This document shows positions 43,168 through 53,282 of a stretch of DNA of 64,000 bases, one piece after another. The stretch's first letter is position 1, and the number at the start of each line of letters is the position of its first letter. Source of the stretch: Lentisphaerota bacterium (GTDB lineage: Bacteria; Verrucomicrobiota; Lentisphaeria; Oligosphaerales; JABHEG01); assembly GCA_018676675.1 (NCBI GenBank), contig JABHEG010000339.1, forward strand, positions 1 through 64,000. Reading direction: 5' to 3'. Under the pieces are notes generated by a model, which had not been told where the DNA came from, ran no database searches, and saw only the letters and a list, made by a program, of their open reading frames with translations. A program made the translations under genes and the position numbers.

Positions 43168-44265
43168 CTAAACATGGCGCAGTGGGTACTCCCCGTACTT
43201 TCGTCCCATCTTGAGATAGTGCACAAGGTTCTTCGATTTTTCCTCGGAAAGCGACCTCTCATACGGGTACGCGCAGGGGGACAGAATGAACCCGCCGGAG
43301 GGGGCTCCCTTGGCGATTGCGGCAGCCACGAGCCGTTCGATGCTCTGTTCGTCGCCGCGGGCGATGTCGTCGTACTGGATGTTCCCGATCAGGCAGACGG
43401 AACTGCCGATGCGCTCCTTGGCATCGGCCAGACGCGTGTCGCCGATGGGCGGGGGTTCGAGCACGTTCAAGCCGTCAGTACCGATGGCTGCGAAACGCTC
43501 CAGAAAGTTGCTGACTCTGCCATGGCTGTGGATGATCACGTGGTTCCCCGGGTACGAGTGGATCAGTTCCACCAGCTTCGTGTCGTGAGCCACAACGAAC
43601 TCCTCAAAGTCTGTTGGCGACATGAGCGGCGGCAGGGCGTATTCCGGGCCGTTGAAGTAGTAGATCGGTCCCACGCCGTGCTGCAGACAATACTCCAGCT
43701 CTGTGAGAATACGGCGGGACGCTTCATCCAGCATGGCGCGGAGTAGATCGCGTCGCTCAATCGTCCACAGCGCCATCGTCGTTTCATCGACCCATCCGGC
43801 AAGGCCAATGGGATCGCTGAACGTTGCCTGCACGACCCATCGCGTTTGCTTGCGGGCGTTCAGAACGGGAGTTAGGTCAGGCCGGGATGGGACAAAGGGA
43901 ATGGACAACAGGCAATCGACGTCTTCAGGATCGACTATCCACCGCTTCAGCGTCCCGCCGCCCCGCCAGTCCGGGGCACGCAGCGAGCGCAACTCCCCCG
44001 CAGGCGTGTGAATGATGTCTTCACGCGCGCCGTTTGCCAGGGCGCGAGACTCGCGCTCGAGCCGTGCGGCCGTGTGGAAGAAGCCGGAAGGGAAGTACCA
44101 GTCATAGATGATGTCGGCGTACTGGGCGCAGGCCTCCAGGACGGGACCGTACGACGGCTCATCAGAATACCACGATTGGCAGTAGGGATTGAGGTAGAGA
44201 AAGACGGGGACCCGATCGGGTTGCTCACATCGTAGGGCGGTCAGGACTCGCTGTTCCGTGGTCAT
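43168..44265 (-). CDS. Uroporphyrinogen decarboxylase-superfamily protein (paralogue 3)
   Basis: A 365-residue URO-D-fold protein. Early text TALRCEQPDRVPVFLYLNPY is typical of the family; YYFNGPEYALPPLMSPTDFEEFV and NHVIIHSHGRVSNFLERFAAIGTDGLNVLEPPPIGDTRLADAKERIG lead to LIGNIQYDDI and a late FILSPCAYPYE. The zinc motif position reads H-S-H rather than H-x-C, with a later Cys, so metal binding is possible but not the MtaA type. Neighbours are an AGCS symporter and an O-antigen-ligase-like gene. The substrate is unknown. Confidence 0.85.
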   Translation of the reverse strand: MTTEQRVLTALRCEQPDRVPVFLYLNPYCQSWYSDEPSYGPVLEACAQYADIIYDWYFPSGFFHTAARLERESRALANGAREDIIHTPAGELRSLRAPDWRGGGTLKRWIVDPEDVDCLLSIPFVPSRPDLTPVLNARKQTRWVVQATFSDPIGLAGWVDETTMALWTIERRDLLRAMLDEASRRILTELEYCLQHGVGPIYYFNGPEYALPPLMSPTDFEEFVVAHDTKLVELIHSYPGNHVIIHSHGRVSNFLERFAAIGTDGLNVLEPPPIGDTRLADAKERIGSSVCLIGNIQYDDIARGDEQSIERLVAAAIAKGAPSGGFILSPCAYPYERSLSEEKSKNLVHYLKMGRKYGEYPLRHV

Positions 44266-44327
44266 TTTTCTCTGGTGTCCCCGACACGCACACGTGCCAT
44301 TCCAGTGTTCGCCACTGTCGCGTCCTG

Positions 44328-46346
44328 CTATTCAGCGTATTTGTCGAAAGCATCTTCAACCGGGCCGTCCTCGGCCTCCAGGTCGAGGGCAGGGGGAGGG
44401 GAGGCGGGCAGTGCTTCGCCGGGCTCGTCGGCCAGATCGACGGGGGTGTCGGTTGAGCCGAGGATCCCGACCGGCATGGCGTTCCGGTCTGCGAACAGGG
44501 CGATCTGGTCGATGTGCACGCCGTCTTCAGCATTCTGCAGGATGAGCTCTGCTTCGCCCTGCTGCAGCTCAAACACATGGTTGGGAGCGATGTCGACCCA
44601 GTGCCAGCGTCCGAAAATCGCGTCCTCGACGGTAACCAGGGGGCCTCCCTGCAGCCGGCAATGAACAGAGTTTCCACACGCATCCTCCCAGTTGGCACGA
44701 ATCCAGAGCTTGTAGGAACCGCTTGCCGGGACTGCAACACGGTAGGATACGGCGCCACTGCCTTTGCCCGTGCCTTCAGGAATGGTCAGGACCTGATGTC
44801 CCCCGGTGTGGTTGGCCGGCCGGATGACGAAGCCCTCAGGTCGATCAAGACAATGTTCGGCTTCTATGATGATGTCTCTGTGACCGACCTTGCCGCTCTG
44901 GTGAATCACCGTGTGCACTGCCGGCCTCAGGAACATACCCGCGGCGACCGCGACGGCGATCAGGAATGCCTGTCCGGTGAGGCGGAGGAAGGGGCGTACA
45001 GGAACCGGTCGCGGGCGGCGCGCCGCTGCCCCGATGATGAGGCCGATCAGTGGTCCTGGTCCGCGCACAAAGAGCAGCCCGGAACAGGCCATCCAGGCGA
45101 CAGCGGCAGCGGCTGCGATGGTAGCGGCGTCAGGGCCGGAACGGGCCCGCCGAGGCCATCCGAACTGGTGTTCGGCGCCGCGTGCAGCCGAGCCGACAAA
45201 CAGTATGAGCATCAAGATTGCTGCGACAGGACCGTATTCGAGCGTCAGCGCGAGATACTGGCTTGTGCTGTCACGCTTGACCCGATCCTGCCGGGGAGGG
45301 GGAAGCTGAGCCCGGACACGTGCTTTGCTGACGCTGGTCTGGTAGGTGCCGGCTCCCCAACCGGCCACATGTCCGGGAGTTTCGGCGATGACAGCTGCGG
45401 CTTCAATGGACGAGCGCTTGAGGACCATTTCGCCTGACTCTGTCGGAACGAACGGCTGCATAGATTCCCACGGTGAGGGCGCCCCGTCCGGGCCGAAGAA
45501 GCGGCTGCCCCCGAGCGCGGCCAGGACGATGATGAGAGCGGCTGACAACCAGGAAGGAGCCAGCCGCCAACGTGACGGTCCCAACGCAAAGGTGAGGATT
45601 GCCGCTCCGGCCAGCCCCAGCAGGGCTGTGCCTGCTATGGTGGTTTGAGCTGCGAGAGCCAGAACGGTCATGCCGCAAATGAGTAGGGCCGTCGACGACG
45701 AGGCCCCAAGAGCCGCCAGGACGAATGGGAACGAGATGACCACAAAGGTTGCGTAGAGGCATTGGCTTGGCAGGAGACCGGTGGCGATCTCTTCGACCAG
45801 GGCCGGGCCTGTGCCGCCCGCCGCGTAGGGGGGGCCATACATTCTGGCCAGGAGTGATTGTCCGCCGGCCGGCCAAGTCAGTTGGCACAGGGCGACGGCG
45901 ACGCTGAGGCACAGGGCGATCGTCAACGCCCGGGCGAGACCACTCAGGTCATCATCCACGAGCAGAGAGCCGACCTTTCCGCCAACGACCAGGAGCACAA
46001 GCAGCTGGGCGGTTTCGCGTCCGGCGGAAAGGGCGATGGTGTGGTACCCAAGGCTGAATAGAACGGCGCAAGTGAAGGCGAGATGAGTCGGGGACAGGAG
46101 CGCAGCCGTTGCCAGGGCATTGCCGCGGCCCGTGCCCCGGATCGCGGATTCTCTGATCGTGTCACGTAAGCAGACCAACGCCAGGATGGCCAGGCCGATC
46201 AACCCGGCATCGACCCCTTTCCAGCTGAGCTGTGTGCAGGCCCCGAACGCAATGAGGACGAGGGCGGCTCGACGGGCCGTTGACCACGTCAAAGACGGTG
46301 TGCGGGCAGGAACAGGCGGGGTGGATGGGGACGGGAGCTGGGCCAT
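44328..46346 (-). CDS. O-antigen-ligase-like membrane protein with C-terminal carbohydrate-binding-like domain
   Basis: A 672-residue protein. About 11-12 membrane helices (25-470) include a Wzy_C/WaaL-like segment with AETPGHVAGWGAGTYQTSVSKARV and RDSTSQYLALTLEYGPVAAILML, as in ligases that join O-antigen or sugars to lipid carriers. After the last helix (about 455-470) a soluble jelly-roll domain follows (EAEHCLDRPEG, VSYRVAVPASGSYKLWIRANWED, WHWVDIAPNHVFELQQGEAELILQ, HIDQIALFAD), like CBM6/DUF-type carbohydrate binders, and an acidic tail. Start ATG 46346 is four bases after the stop of the 953-residue gene (GGGGAG upstream), so the two are tightly coupled. Confidence 0.75.
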   Translation of the reverse strand: MAQLPSPSTPPVPARTPSLTWSTARRAALVLIAFGACTQLSWKGVDAGLIGLAILALVCLRDTIRESAIRGTGRGNALATAALLSPTHLAFTCAVLFSLGYHTIALSAGRETAQLLVLLVVGGKVGSLLVDDDLSGLARALTIALCLSVAVALCQLTWPAGGQSLLARMYGPPYAAGGTGPALVEEIATGLLPSQCLYATFVVISFPFVLAALGASSSTALLICGMTVLALAAQTTIAGTALLGLAGAAILTFALGPSRWRLAPSWLSAALIIVLAALGGSRFFGPDGAPSPWESMQPFVPTESGEMVLKRSSIEAAAVIAETPGHVAGWGAGTYQTSVSKARVRAQLPPPRQDRVKRDSTSQYLALTLEYGPVAAILMLILFVGSAARGAEHQFGWPRRARSGPDAATIAAAAAVAWMACSGLLFVRGPGPLIGLIIGAAARRPRPVPVRPFLRLTGQAFLIAVAVAAGMFLRPAVHTVIHQSGKVGHRDIIIEAEHCLDRPEGFVIRPANHTGGHQVLTIPEGTGKGSGAVSYRVAVPASGSYKLWIRANWEDACGNSVHCRLQGGPLVTVEDAIFGRWHWVDIAPNHVFELQQGEAELILQNAEDGVHIDQIALFADRNAMPVGILGSTDTPVDLADEPGEALPASPPPALDLEAEDGPVEDAFDKYAE

Positions 46347-46350
46347 GGGC

Positions 46351-49212
46351 TCATCTCCCCAGCTTAGGCTGGCCGACAACGTACGATTCCCCGGCATCGT
46401 TGCCTCCGGCACCCAGGAGCAGGTAGCCGTTGTTGCTGGAGTTACCGACGGTGATGCTCTGCAGGCGGTAGCCCTTCCTCTGGCGAACGATCCCGCGGAG
46501 GTCGATACTCACCTGAGTGCTGTTGTGGCGACCGGGAACAACGAACTCCTGCATCTGGGCCTCAGTGAATTCCAGCTGCCGGTATATCGCCACGGGTTCG
46601 CGTTTCTCGAATTCGGGTGTCAGCAGGTAGCGCAGCCCCTGCACGGGGGCTTGCAGGGGGTAGTAGAACGACTTCCCTGAGATCTGCAGGTGTACGCCCA
46701 CGCGCGTTCCCCTGTCAAGTTTCAGGGGCAGGTGCAACCAGGGCGAGTCCCTCAAGTCGGAGCCCTTTCCCGAGAAGTTATAGCGCGTAGCGAATGTTCC
46801 GCCGCCTGCCTGGTTGGTCGCCTTCCAGCCTCCGCCGCCCAGTCGTTTGAGCTTGACTTCATCCACGTTCAGGGGCTTCCAGCGTCCCGAGGGCATCGAT
46901 CGGACAGGCTGCCTGAAGAGCTCCGCCCGTTCCTTGGTCTGCTCTGAATTCACTGAGACTTTGGCCAGCGAAATGGCATTTCTGAAGGTCCAGAACGCCA
47001 GGTGTCCGCCTTTGAGCGGGCGTGGGTCGGAGTAATCAATCACAATTTTGTCGTCGATCTCGACGGTGATTCGTTTTCCCCGTTTTGCCACTTTCCCGTG
47101 CCACCAGTAGTTGTGGATATTGGCGCCGGGTTTGTGGACGATCTTGTGGGAGGCGGAGGCGACAGGCTCTCCGTTGCGGAGCAGGGTTGTGGTCTTGTTG
47201 TCGTCATCCCCATAGATAAGGGAGTAGCCGCTGGCCAGGCTGCGTCCATCCGTGCAGAAAGCGAACCCCATATCTCTCAGGACGTAGTATGGCGGCGGGG
47301 TCACGAAGCGCAGGGCAGTGTAGAACTCTACCTGCTGATCGCCTCCGTAGGCCGTCTTGCTGTACATCACGGCGACATCGCGCGATTTGCCCATCATGAA
47401 GTTCCAGCCCCGTTGGCATTGCCAGCGCACATCCATGCGGAAGTTACCTTCCCGCCAGGCCCAGTCGCTGGGGGCGTGCTGGAACAGATCGTGTTTCAGG
47501 CAACGACTGAAGATGCGGTGGTGTTGCACGTCCAGTGCCTCGGCGGACTTGGCGCCGAGGACGAGCCAGATCGTTGATGAGGTCCGCCGGCTGGTGAGGA
47601 CTTCGAGCTCGCCATGGACGCGCCGGACGAGGTAACCTTTCCTCCTCCCTATCTCCAACTCGAACTCCGGCTTGCCGGAGGAGGTCTCCCAGCCCCTCTT
47701 CGTCTTCTTGAAAAACCCCAGGTAGTAAGGTTTTTCGTGTTCATTGACAAGCGCCAGGCAGTATTCGCCACTGGGGAGTTCCGGCCCCGCCTGGTAGGTG
47801 AAATCGCCGTAGATCGGGAACTGGCAACGCTTGAGCTGCATCTCCCGCCCTCGCATCCGAGCCTCGTCTTCCTCGAATGTGAGTTCGGATCGCGTCCATT
47901 GGCCGGTCTGCTTATCCTTGCGCTCCAGGAGCTCCTTCTGGGCGAAGTTGGTCGACGGCTGGAACACGGGGGACCCCAGCTTAGGGGGTTTTGGGTAGGA
48001 CCAGACCGCAACGTCATCGGCTTCAGCGGGGCCGTCGCCACTGACCAGGAAGATGGGGCCGTGGATGAATGCGGCAATCGGGTAGGAGCCAAGCTGTTCA
48101 CCGTCAAGGAAGGGCATGAGCCGCGTTCCGCGCAGCACTCCGAGCCCGATTCGCGTCCAGTTCCCGAAGAACGGGCGTGTCTCCCAGTCCTTCAATACTC
48201 TCCACTTCGGGCTGCCGGGCGTGAGGATGCGGAGCTGGAAACAGGTGTCTTTGGCGGACCACCCAAAGGACGTCCGGTAACCGTTTGGCATTCCGTGTCC
48301 TACGAAGAAGTCGCTTCCCGGATATTCCTGGATTTGGTTGGACTGGTAGATGGCTGCCTTGTCGGCGTAGACCGGTTCTCCTCCAAGCACGGTATTCACG
48401 AGGGTGTCGCGTTTGGCATAGCTGTGGGGTTTTCCGAAGAAGAAGCGTGCTTCGGTGTAGAGATTGACCCAGGTCTCCCGTCCGTAGCGTGTTTCGCCAT
48501 TGTTGCCGACCAGAGTGAAGGCATTGGCTGCGCGTCGGTAGTTTGCGCTCTGTGCTTCGGCCTGGGTCGTCGGCATTCCTCCGCCGTATTGTTTGAGTTC
48601 CCAAGTGCCTGAGTGGATCTGCCACCGGTCCTCCTTGCCAAAGCCGAGGCGCATGAAGCCGTCCTCCAAATCTGCCCGGTAGAGTTCACGTGGCGGGAGT
48701 AATCCGTCCGCATTGATCCAGTAGAATTCCCAACCCTTGGGTTTGCGTGTCTCGAACAGCAGATGGCCGCCGAAGTCAATTACGGTCGCTTTCGGGAAGA
48801 TCCACCAGCGGACGATGGCTTTCGGCTCGATCCTGGCTAGCCCCGGATCGATCACTTGCAGCTTCTCATGGTCGGCAGCGATGGCGGTGCCGTCGGGTCT
48901 GGTCGTCAACAGGATCCACTTTTTGCGGTCGCCCGATCTACCGTAGAAGACCCACCCGCCCTTACTTGGGGGAAGGAAAAGAAGACCGTTTATGGCATCG
49001 TTGACGGTTGGGGAGAAGCGCTTCCACACGCTTTTCGGGGGCAATTGGGCCAGCTCAGTTTCAGCGGCGCTCATGGTCCGTTTGCTGACCGTGATTCCCG
49101 GGGCAGCGATTGCGCCGGACGTAGCCGTGAGGAGGAAGGCCAGGCAGGTGATCAAGACACAAAGGGCCAGGCCATCATGGTTGGCGGCGTTGTGTGTGAG
49201 TGGGCGTGTCAT
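46351..49212 (-). CDS. Large exported protein with two lectin-like (LamG-type) domains
   Basis: A 953-residue protein with a long signal peptide (about 1-37). Two regions look like concanavalin/LamG-type sandwiches: about 200-385 (DRWQIHSGTWELKQYGGG, ANAFTLVGNN) and 590-770 (GNFRMDVRWQCQ, GWNFMMGKSRD, GYSLIYGDDDNKTTTLLRNGEPVA, NYWWHGKVAKRGKRITVEIDDKIVIDYSDPRPLKGGHLAFWTFRNAISLAKVSV). A C-terminal sandwich follows (TRVGVHLQISGKSFYYPL ... GYLLLGAGG). No catalytic site was seen. It is coupled to the O-antigen-ligase-like gene, suggesting a joint role in a surface polysaccharide. Confidence 0.7.
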   Translation of the reverse strand: MTRPLTHNAANHDGLALCVLITCLAFLLTATSGAIAAPGITVSKRTMSAAETELAQLPPKSVWKRFSPTVNDAINGLLFLPPSKGGWVFYGRSGDRKKWILLTTRPDGTAIAADHEKLQVIDPGLARIEPKAIVRWWIFPKATVIDFGGHLLFETRKPKGWEFYWINADGLLPPRELYRADLEDGFMRLGFGKEDRWQIHSGTWELKQYGGGMPTTQAEAQSANYRRAANAFTLVGNNGETRYGRETWVNLYTEARFFFGKPHSYAKRDTLVNTVLGGEPVYADKAAIYQSNQIQEYPGSDFFVGHGMPNGYRTSFGWSAKDTCFQLRILTPGSPKWRVLKDWETRPFFGNWTRIGLGVLRGTRLMPFLDGEQLGSYPIAAFIHGPIFLVSGDGPAEADDVAVWSYPKPPKLGSPVFQPSTNFAQKELLERKDKQTGQWTRSELTFEEDEARMRGREMQLKRCQFPIYGDFTYQAGPELPSGEYCLALVNEHEKPYYLGFFKKTKRGWETSSGKPEFELEIGRRKGYLVRRVHGELEVLTSRRTSSTIWLVLGAKSAEALDVQHHRIFSRCLKHDLFQHAPSDWAWREGNFRMDVRWQCQRGWNFMMGKSRDVAVMYSKTAYGGDQQVEFYTALRFVTPPPYYVLRDMGFAFCTDGRSLASGYSLIYGDDDNKTTTLLRNGEPVASASHKIVHKPGANIHNYWWHGKVAKRGKRITVEIDDKIVIDYSDPRPLKGGHLAFWTFRNAISLAKVSVNSEQTKERAELFRQPVRSMPSGRWKPLNVDEVKLKRLGGGGWKATNQAGGGTFATRYNFSGKGSDLRDSPWLHLPLKLDRGTRVGVHLQISGKSFYYPLQAPVQGLRYLLTPEFEKREPVAIYRQLEFTEAQMQEFVVPGRHNSTQVSIDLRGIVRQRKGYRLQSITVGNSSNNGYLLLGAGGNDAGESYVVGQPKLGR

Positions 49213-49573
49213 GGGGATGCCGCCGTTTCTGCGTAAAGGTCGGCGCTGGGTTGCTGCGCCTGCGGCTCAGTAGGTGATGCTTCCGGAAGGGCGTGCTAGG
49301 TGTCCTGATTGATTGATCCGTATGCAGATAATTGTGTCTGTTCTGGATGCAGAGGCGGGGGATGGCCGGAGCGGGTGTACCCGTAGGTACATCCCGATGA
49401 CCAGACGTTGTCTCTGCGCCAGAAGAGCACAACCGCCTTGCGGCGTGACTCTTTGGGCCCCGTCGCCAGCCGCCGAACGACGACGATACTACGGCATCGC
49501 CTTTCGTTCGGCGGCCAACGACGGCATCCCACGTAGTCCACGTTATCTGTGCACGGATTAACCAATCAGCACA
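49213..49573. other. Gene-free stretch with a strong hairpin
   Basis: No gene. GCCGCCGAACGA (49469-49480) and TCGTTCGGCGGC (49504-49515) form a perfect 12-bp stem with a 23-base loop, 60 bases past the prepilin stop (49574, minus strand). It may end that transcript, although no T-run follows. The rest shows nothing clear. Confidence 0.5.
49469..49515 (-). terminator. 12-bp hairpin after the prepilin gene
   Basis: Perfect stem GCCGCCGAACGA/TCGTTCGGCGGC. Its place downstream of the prepilin gene fits a terminator; the lack of a T-run keeps this uncertain, and it could be a REP-like palindrome. Confidence 0.4.
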
Positions 49574-50227
<654 letters not shown>

Positions 50228-50508
50228 GGTCGGGCATGGTCCCGTTTCGTTGCGGGCGTGCTTCCAGGTAGGGATCGCAGCCCTCAGCTACTGCTACTTT
50301 ACGCAGAACTGCGGGGCAAATCAAGCCTGGGAGCGAATGGCCTGGTAACGCCTTCGCTATGCGTGGGAAGATCTCCGGGCATCTTGACGGCGTCCTCTGC
50401 CGAACCGCCTCACGAGGCTGAGAGGGCGCAATGGCCTGCCCCAGGACCTGCAGCTCCCTATTCCGCTTTGTTCACCACCCGGCAAGACTGGCGCCCCTCG
50501 GGGGAGAC

Positions 50509-51789
50509 TCAGGAGTCCGGGACGTTCTTGCGCCGGAAACGGACTCGGGCTACACGGCGTCGGTCGACCTCGAGGACCTCAACGTCGAATTCGTCGCATT
50601 CGAAGCGTTCCCCGGGCACGGGGATGTGGCCTGCGAGCTTCAGGATCAATCCGGCCACGGTGCCGAACCCCTCGGCGTCCATATCCACATTCAGATGCTC
50701 GCGGAGTTCCGTGATACTGAGGCGCCCCTCACAGTCAAAAACCGACTCTTCGACATGCCGGACCATCTGTTCATCGGCATCTCGTTCGTCACGCATCTCC
50801 CCGACGACTTCCTCCAGGAGGTCTTCTGTGGTCACGACACCGACCACTCCGCCATGTTCATCAACGACTCCTGCCATGGGAATATGGTGGTAACGCAGCT
50901 CGTGGAGCAGTGAACCGACCGCCTTGGTTTCGGGAACGAAGATGATGTTGTGGTGCACGAAAGGCCGGATGGAACGCTTCCGCTCCTCTGAGGCCGGCCG
51001 TTCCTCGGCTGCATAGAGCAGCTCGCGCAGATCGACGACACCTACGATGTTGTCCACTCGCTCTTCGTACACAGGGAGGCGGGTGAAGCCCCGTTTGCTC
51101 GCGAGGTCTTCAACATCCCCGACCAGGGCCGTCAAGGGCACGGAAGCAACGTCCACGAGCGGAACCATGATGGAGTCAACGGATTTGGTGTCTAAGTCAA
51201 AGACGGTGCAGAGCATGGACCCGGTTGCTTCAGGGAGGACGTTTTGTTCGACCGCCAGCTCGGCGATCGCACGCAGGTCTTCCCGCGTGACGGAGGGGGT
51301 AAGCTCCAGCTCTGCGTTCCCGCTGACCAATGAGACGAGCCGTCGGGCGACTGCACTGGTGACCACGACGACAGGGAAAAGTGCTTTCTCGGCCCACAAC
51401 AACGGGCGAACGATCACAAGGGAGAGTTGATCGGCATGGGCACGCCCCAGCGACTTGGGAAGCAGTTCACCTACGACAAGGATGAGTGGGGTCATGATGA
51501 TGGTGTTGAGCAGCGTCTCCCAGGCGCCGGGGGCGTATCGCGCCAGGAGGAACTGAGCGAGCGTTGTCGACGACACCACTGCGAGATTGGTGCCGGTCAG
51601 CGTGGTGCCCAGGAAGCGCTCCGTGCGTGAGATGAGGTCTCGAGCCAGGATGGCCCGAGAGTCTCCGCGCTCGGCCAGATCGTGAAGGGTCGTCTTGCTT
51701 GCAGAGGTGAGAACGGTTTCTGAGCCGCTAAAGAATCCTTCCAGCAGCACGAGGAGAAGGATCGCCAGGATGAGGAGGGGCACGAGCAT
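50509..51789 (-). CDS. CNNM/CorC-HlyC-type transporter, second of pair
   Basis: About 426 residues. N-terminal DUF21 (CNNM) membrane domain with about four helices (GFFSGSETVLTSA, GTTLTGTNLAVV, VVGELLPKSLGR), a CBS-domain pair (DSIMVPLVDVASV, RLPVYEERVDNIVGVVDLREL, HIPMAGVVDEHGGVVGVVTTEDLLEEVVGEM), and a C-terminal CorC_HlyC domain. Linked to Mg2+ (or other cation) efflux. Its ATG shares a base with the stop of the upstream paralogue (TGATG), so translation is coupled; GTG 51792 is an alternative start. Confidence 0.9.
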   Translation of the reverse strand: MLVPLLILAILLLVLLEGFFSGSETVLTSASKTTLHDLAERGDSRAILARDLISRTERFLGTTLTGTNLAVVSSTTLAQFLLARYAPGAWETLLNTIIMTPLILVVGELLPKSLGRAHADQLSLVIVRPLLWAEKALFPVVVVTSAVARRLVSLVSGNAELELTPSVTREDLRAIAELAVEQNVLPEATGSMLCTVFDLDTKSVDSIMVPLVDVASVPLTALVGDVEDLASKRGFTRLPVYEERVDNIVGVVDLRELLYAAEERPASEERKRSIRPFVHHNIIFVPETKAVGSLLHELRYHHIPMAGVVDEHGGVVGVVTTEDLLEEVVGEMRDERDADEQMVRHVEESVFDCEGRLSITELREHLNVDMDAEGFGTVAGLILKLAGHIPVPGERFECDEFDVEVLEVDRRRVARVRFRRKNVPDS

Positions 51790-53117
51790 CACGCGTCTCC
51801 CTCATCGTCGTCTGGTGGGAGAGGGGTCAGGCGAATAGCGCCGATCCTTCGACCTGCCATGTTGAGGACCTCATAGTGGCAGTATTCGTCACTGATCTTG
51901 TCCCCGGTCCGGGGGATCCGGCCAAGCAGTTCGGTCACATGGCCACCCACGGTCTCAACCCCATTCTGAGGCAGTTCGAGGTCGAGCTCGCGGTTGATTT
52001 CGCGGATGTGCGTGCGTCCAGCGATGAGCACGTCGTTGGCCACTCGCACAAAGTGCTCTCCAGGGGCTTCTTCGATTGGGCTGATCTGGCCCACGATCTC
52101 CTGGAGAATGTCATCCATGGTCAGGATTCCGGCGGTTCCGCCGTACTCGTCGACGAGGACGACCATCTGTGCGTGTCGGACTCGGAGCTGCGGGAGGATC
52201 TTCTCGATCTTGGCCGTTTCGGGCACGACATGCACCGAGTAGACGGGCGTGCTTCCTGAGCTCCACACAGGGCGTCCGTGGGGGCGGAAGTCCGCGAGTG
52301 GGCGATCGATCGTGTCGGAGTCGCGCCAACGAGGGAGATCTGCGATGTGGACGAGGCCCCAGATATCATCGAGGCCCTCGTGGTACACTGGGAGGCGGGA
52401 ATGCCGGGACTTACGGGCTGCGGCAAACGCTTCAGCTACGGTCAGGCTGTCGCTGACAGCGGTGACTTCGGTGCGTGGGACCATAATGTCATGGGCATTG
52501 ATCCGGGATAGTTCGAAGATGTGTTCGACCAACTCGCGCTCCCGAGCGTCTGTCACGCCGGCCGCCTCACCGGCCGCAAGCATGCCTGAGATCTCTTCCT
52601 GCGTGAGCAACCCCCATCCGGGCACGCTGGGCTGCCCGATCAGGGTCAGCATGGCGTGGGTGACGACCCGCAGCAGGGCCCGTGCGGGGGTAATGATGCG
52701 GCTGAATACCAGAAGGGGGATGGCTGCAGCACAGGCGAGCGGGCGGGCATGTCTGAACGCGATGCTCTTGGGGGTCAATTCGCCGAAGATGATGAGGAGA
52801 AGCGTGCTACAGGCGATGGAGGCGACCGTGGAGAGGGCCCCATTGTTGCCGAGGCGGTCTCCGGCAAGAGAGGCGATCACACTGGCTAGGAGGATGTTGA
52901 CGATCATGTTGCCGACCAGGAGTGTGCTGAGCAGGCACTGTGGTCGGTGCAGCAGATTCGCTACTGCTCGTTCGGTCGTGGAGCCGGTGGACATCCGTTT
53001 GACCTGGGCCCGATTGAGCGCAAAGAACGCGGTCTCGGAGCCTGAGAAGAAGCAGGAAAGGCCAAGCAGGACGAGGAGGCCAATCACACTTGGGATGAGT
53101 TCGATCAGTGCGTTCAC
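51789..53117 (-). CDS. CNNM/CorC-HlyC-type transporter, first of pair
   Basis: A 442-residue protein with the same layout: DUF21 membrane domain (CFFSGSETAFFALN, LLVGNMIVNILLAS, IFGELTPKSIAFRHA), CBS pair (HDIMVPRTEVTAVSD, RLPVYHEGLDDIWGLVHIADL, AQMVVLVDEYGGTAGILTMDDILQEIVG) and CorC_HlyC domain. Two adjacent paralogues may form a hetero-oligomer. It starts with GTG 53117, one base after the stop of a possible 40-codon leader ORF. A good sigma70 promoter lies at 53283-53310. Confidence 0.9.
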   Translation of the reverse strand: MNALIELIPSVIGLLVLLGLSCFFSGSETAFFALNRAQVKRMSTGSTTERAVANLLHRPQCLLSTLLVGNMIVNILLASVIASLAGDRLGNNGALSTVASIACSTLLLIIFGELTPKSIAFRHARPLACAAAIPLLVFSRIITPARALLRVVTHAMLTLIGQPSVPGWGLLTQEEISGMLAAGEAAGVTDARERELVEHIFELSRINAHDIMVPRTEVTAVSDSLTVAEAFAAARKSRHSRLPVYHEGLDDIWGLVHIADLPRWRDSDTIDRPLADFRPHGRPVWSSGSTPVYSVHVVPETAKIEKILPQLRVRHAQMVVLVDEYGGTAGILTMDDILQEIVGQISPIEEAPGEHFVRVANDVLIAGRTHIREINRELDLELPQNGVETVGGHVTELLGRIPRTGDKISDEYCHYEVLNMAGRRIGAIRLTPLPPDDDEGDA

Positions 53118-53118
53118 A

Positions 53119-53241
53119 TCAGCACCTGATCAACTCCGGGCGTACAGTCACTGGGGTAAGGAAGAGCAGCTGGAAGGCGGTGAGAGAGTGACGCTTCCGC
53201 CGAGGCGGAGGTTCGTCAGGCGAGGACAGTTCATCTTTCAT
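53119..53241 (-). CDS. Possible 40-residue leader peptide of the CNNM operon
   Basis: ATG 53241 opens a 40-codon frame (begins MKDELSSPDEPPPRRKRHSL and continues AFQLLFLTPVTVRPELIRC) whose TGA lies one base before the GTG of the CNNM gene. GGAGG (53260-53256) is 14 bases upstream, a little far. It sits right behind the strong promoter at 53283-53310. The tight junction suggests coupling and a regulatory leader, perhaps sensing cation or translation state as in Mg2+ transporter leaders; this is inference, and the peptide resembles nothing I know. Confidence 0.4.
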   Translation of the reverse strand: MKDELSSPDEPPPRRKRHSLTAFQLLFLTPVTVRPELIRC

Positions 53242-53282
53242 TTTGGCTTTCTATTCCTCCGGAAGTTGCGTTGCACAAAGGT

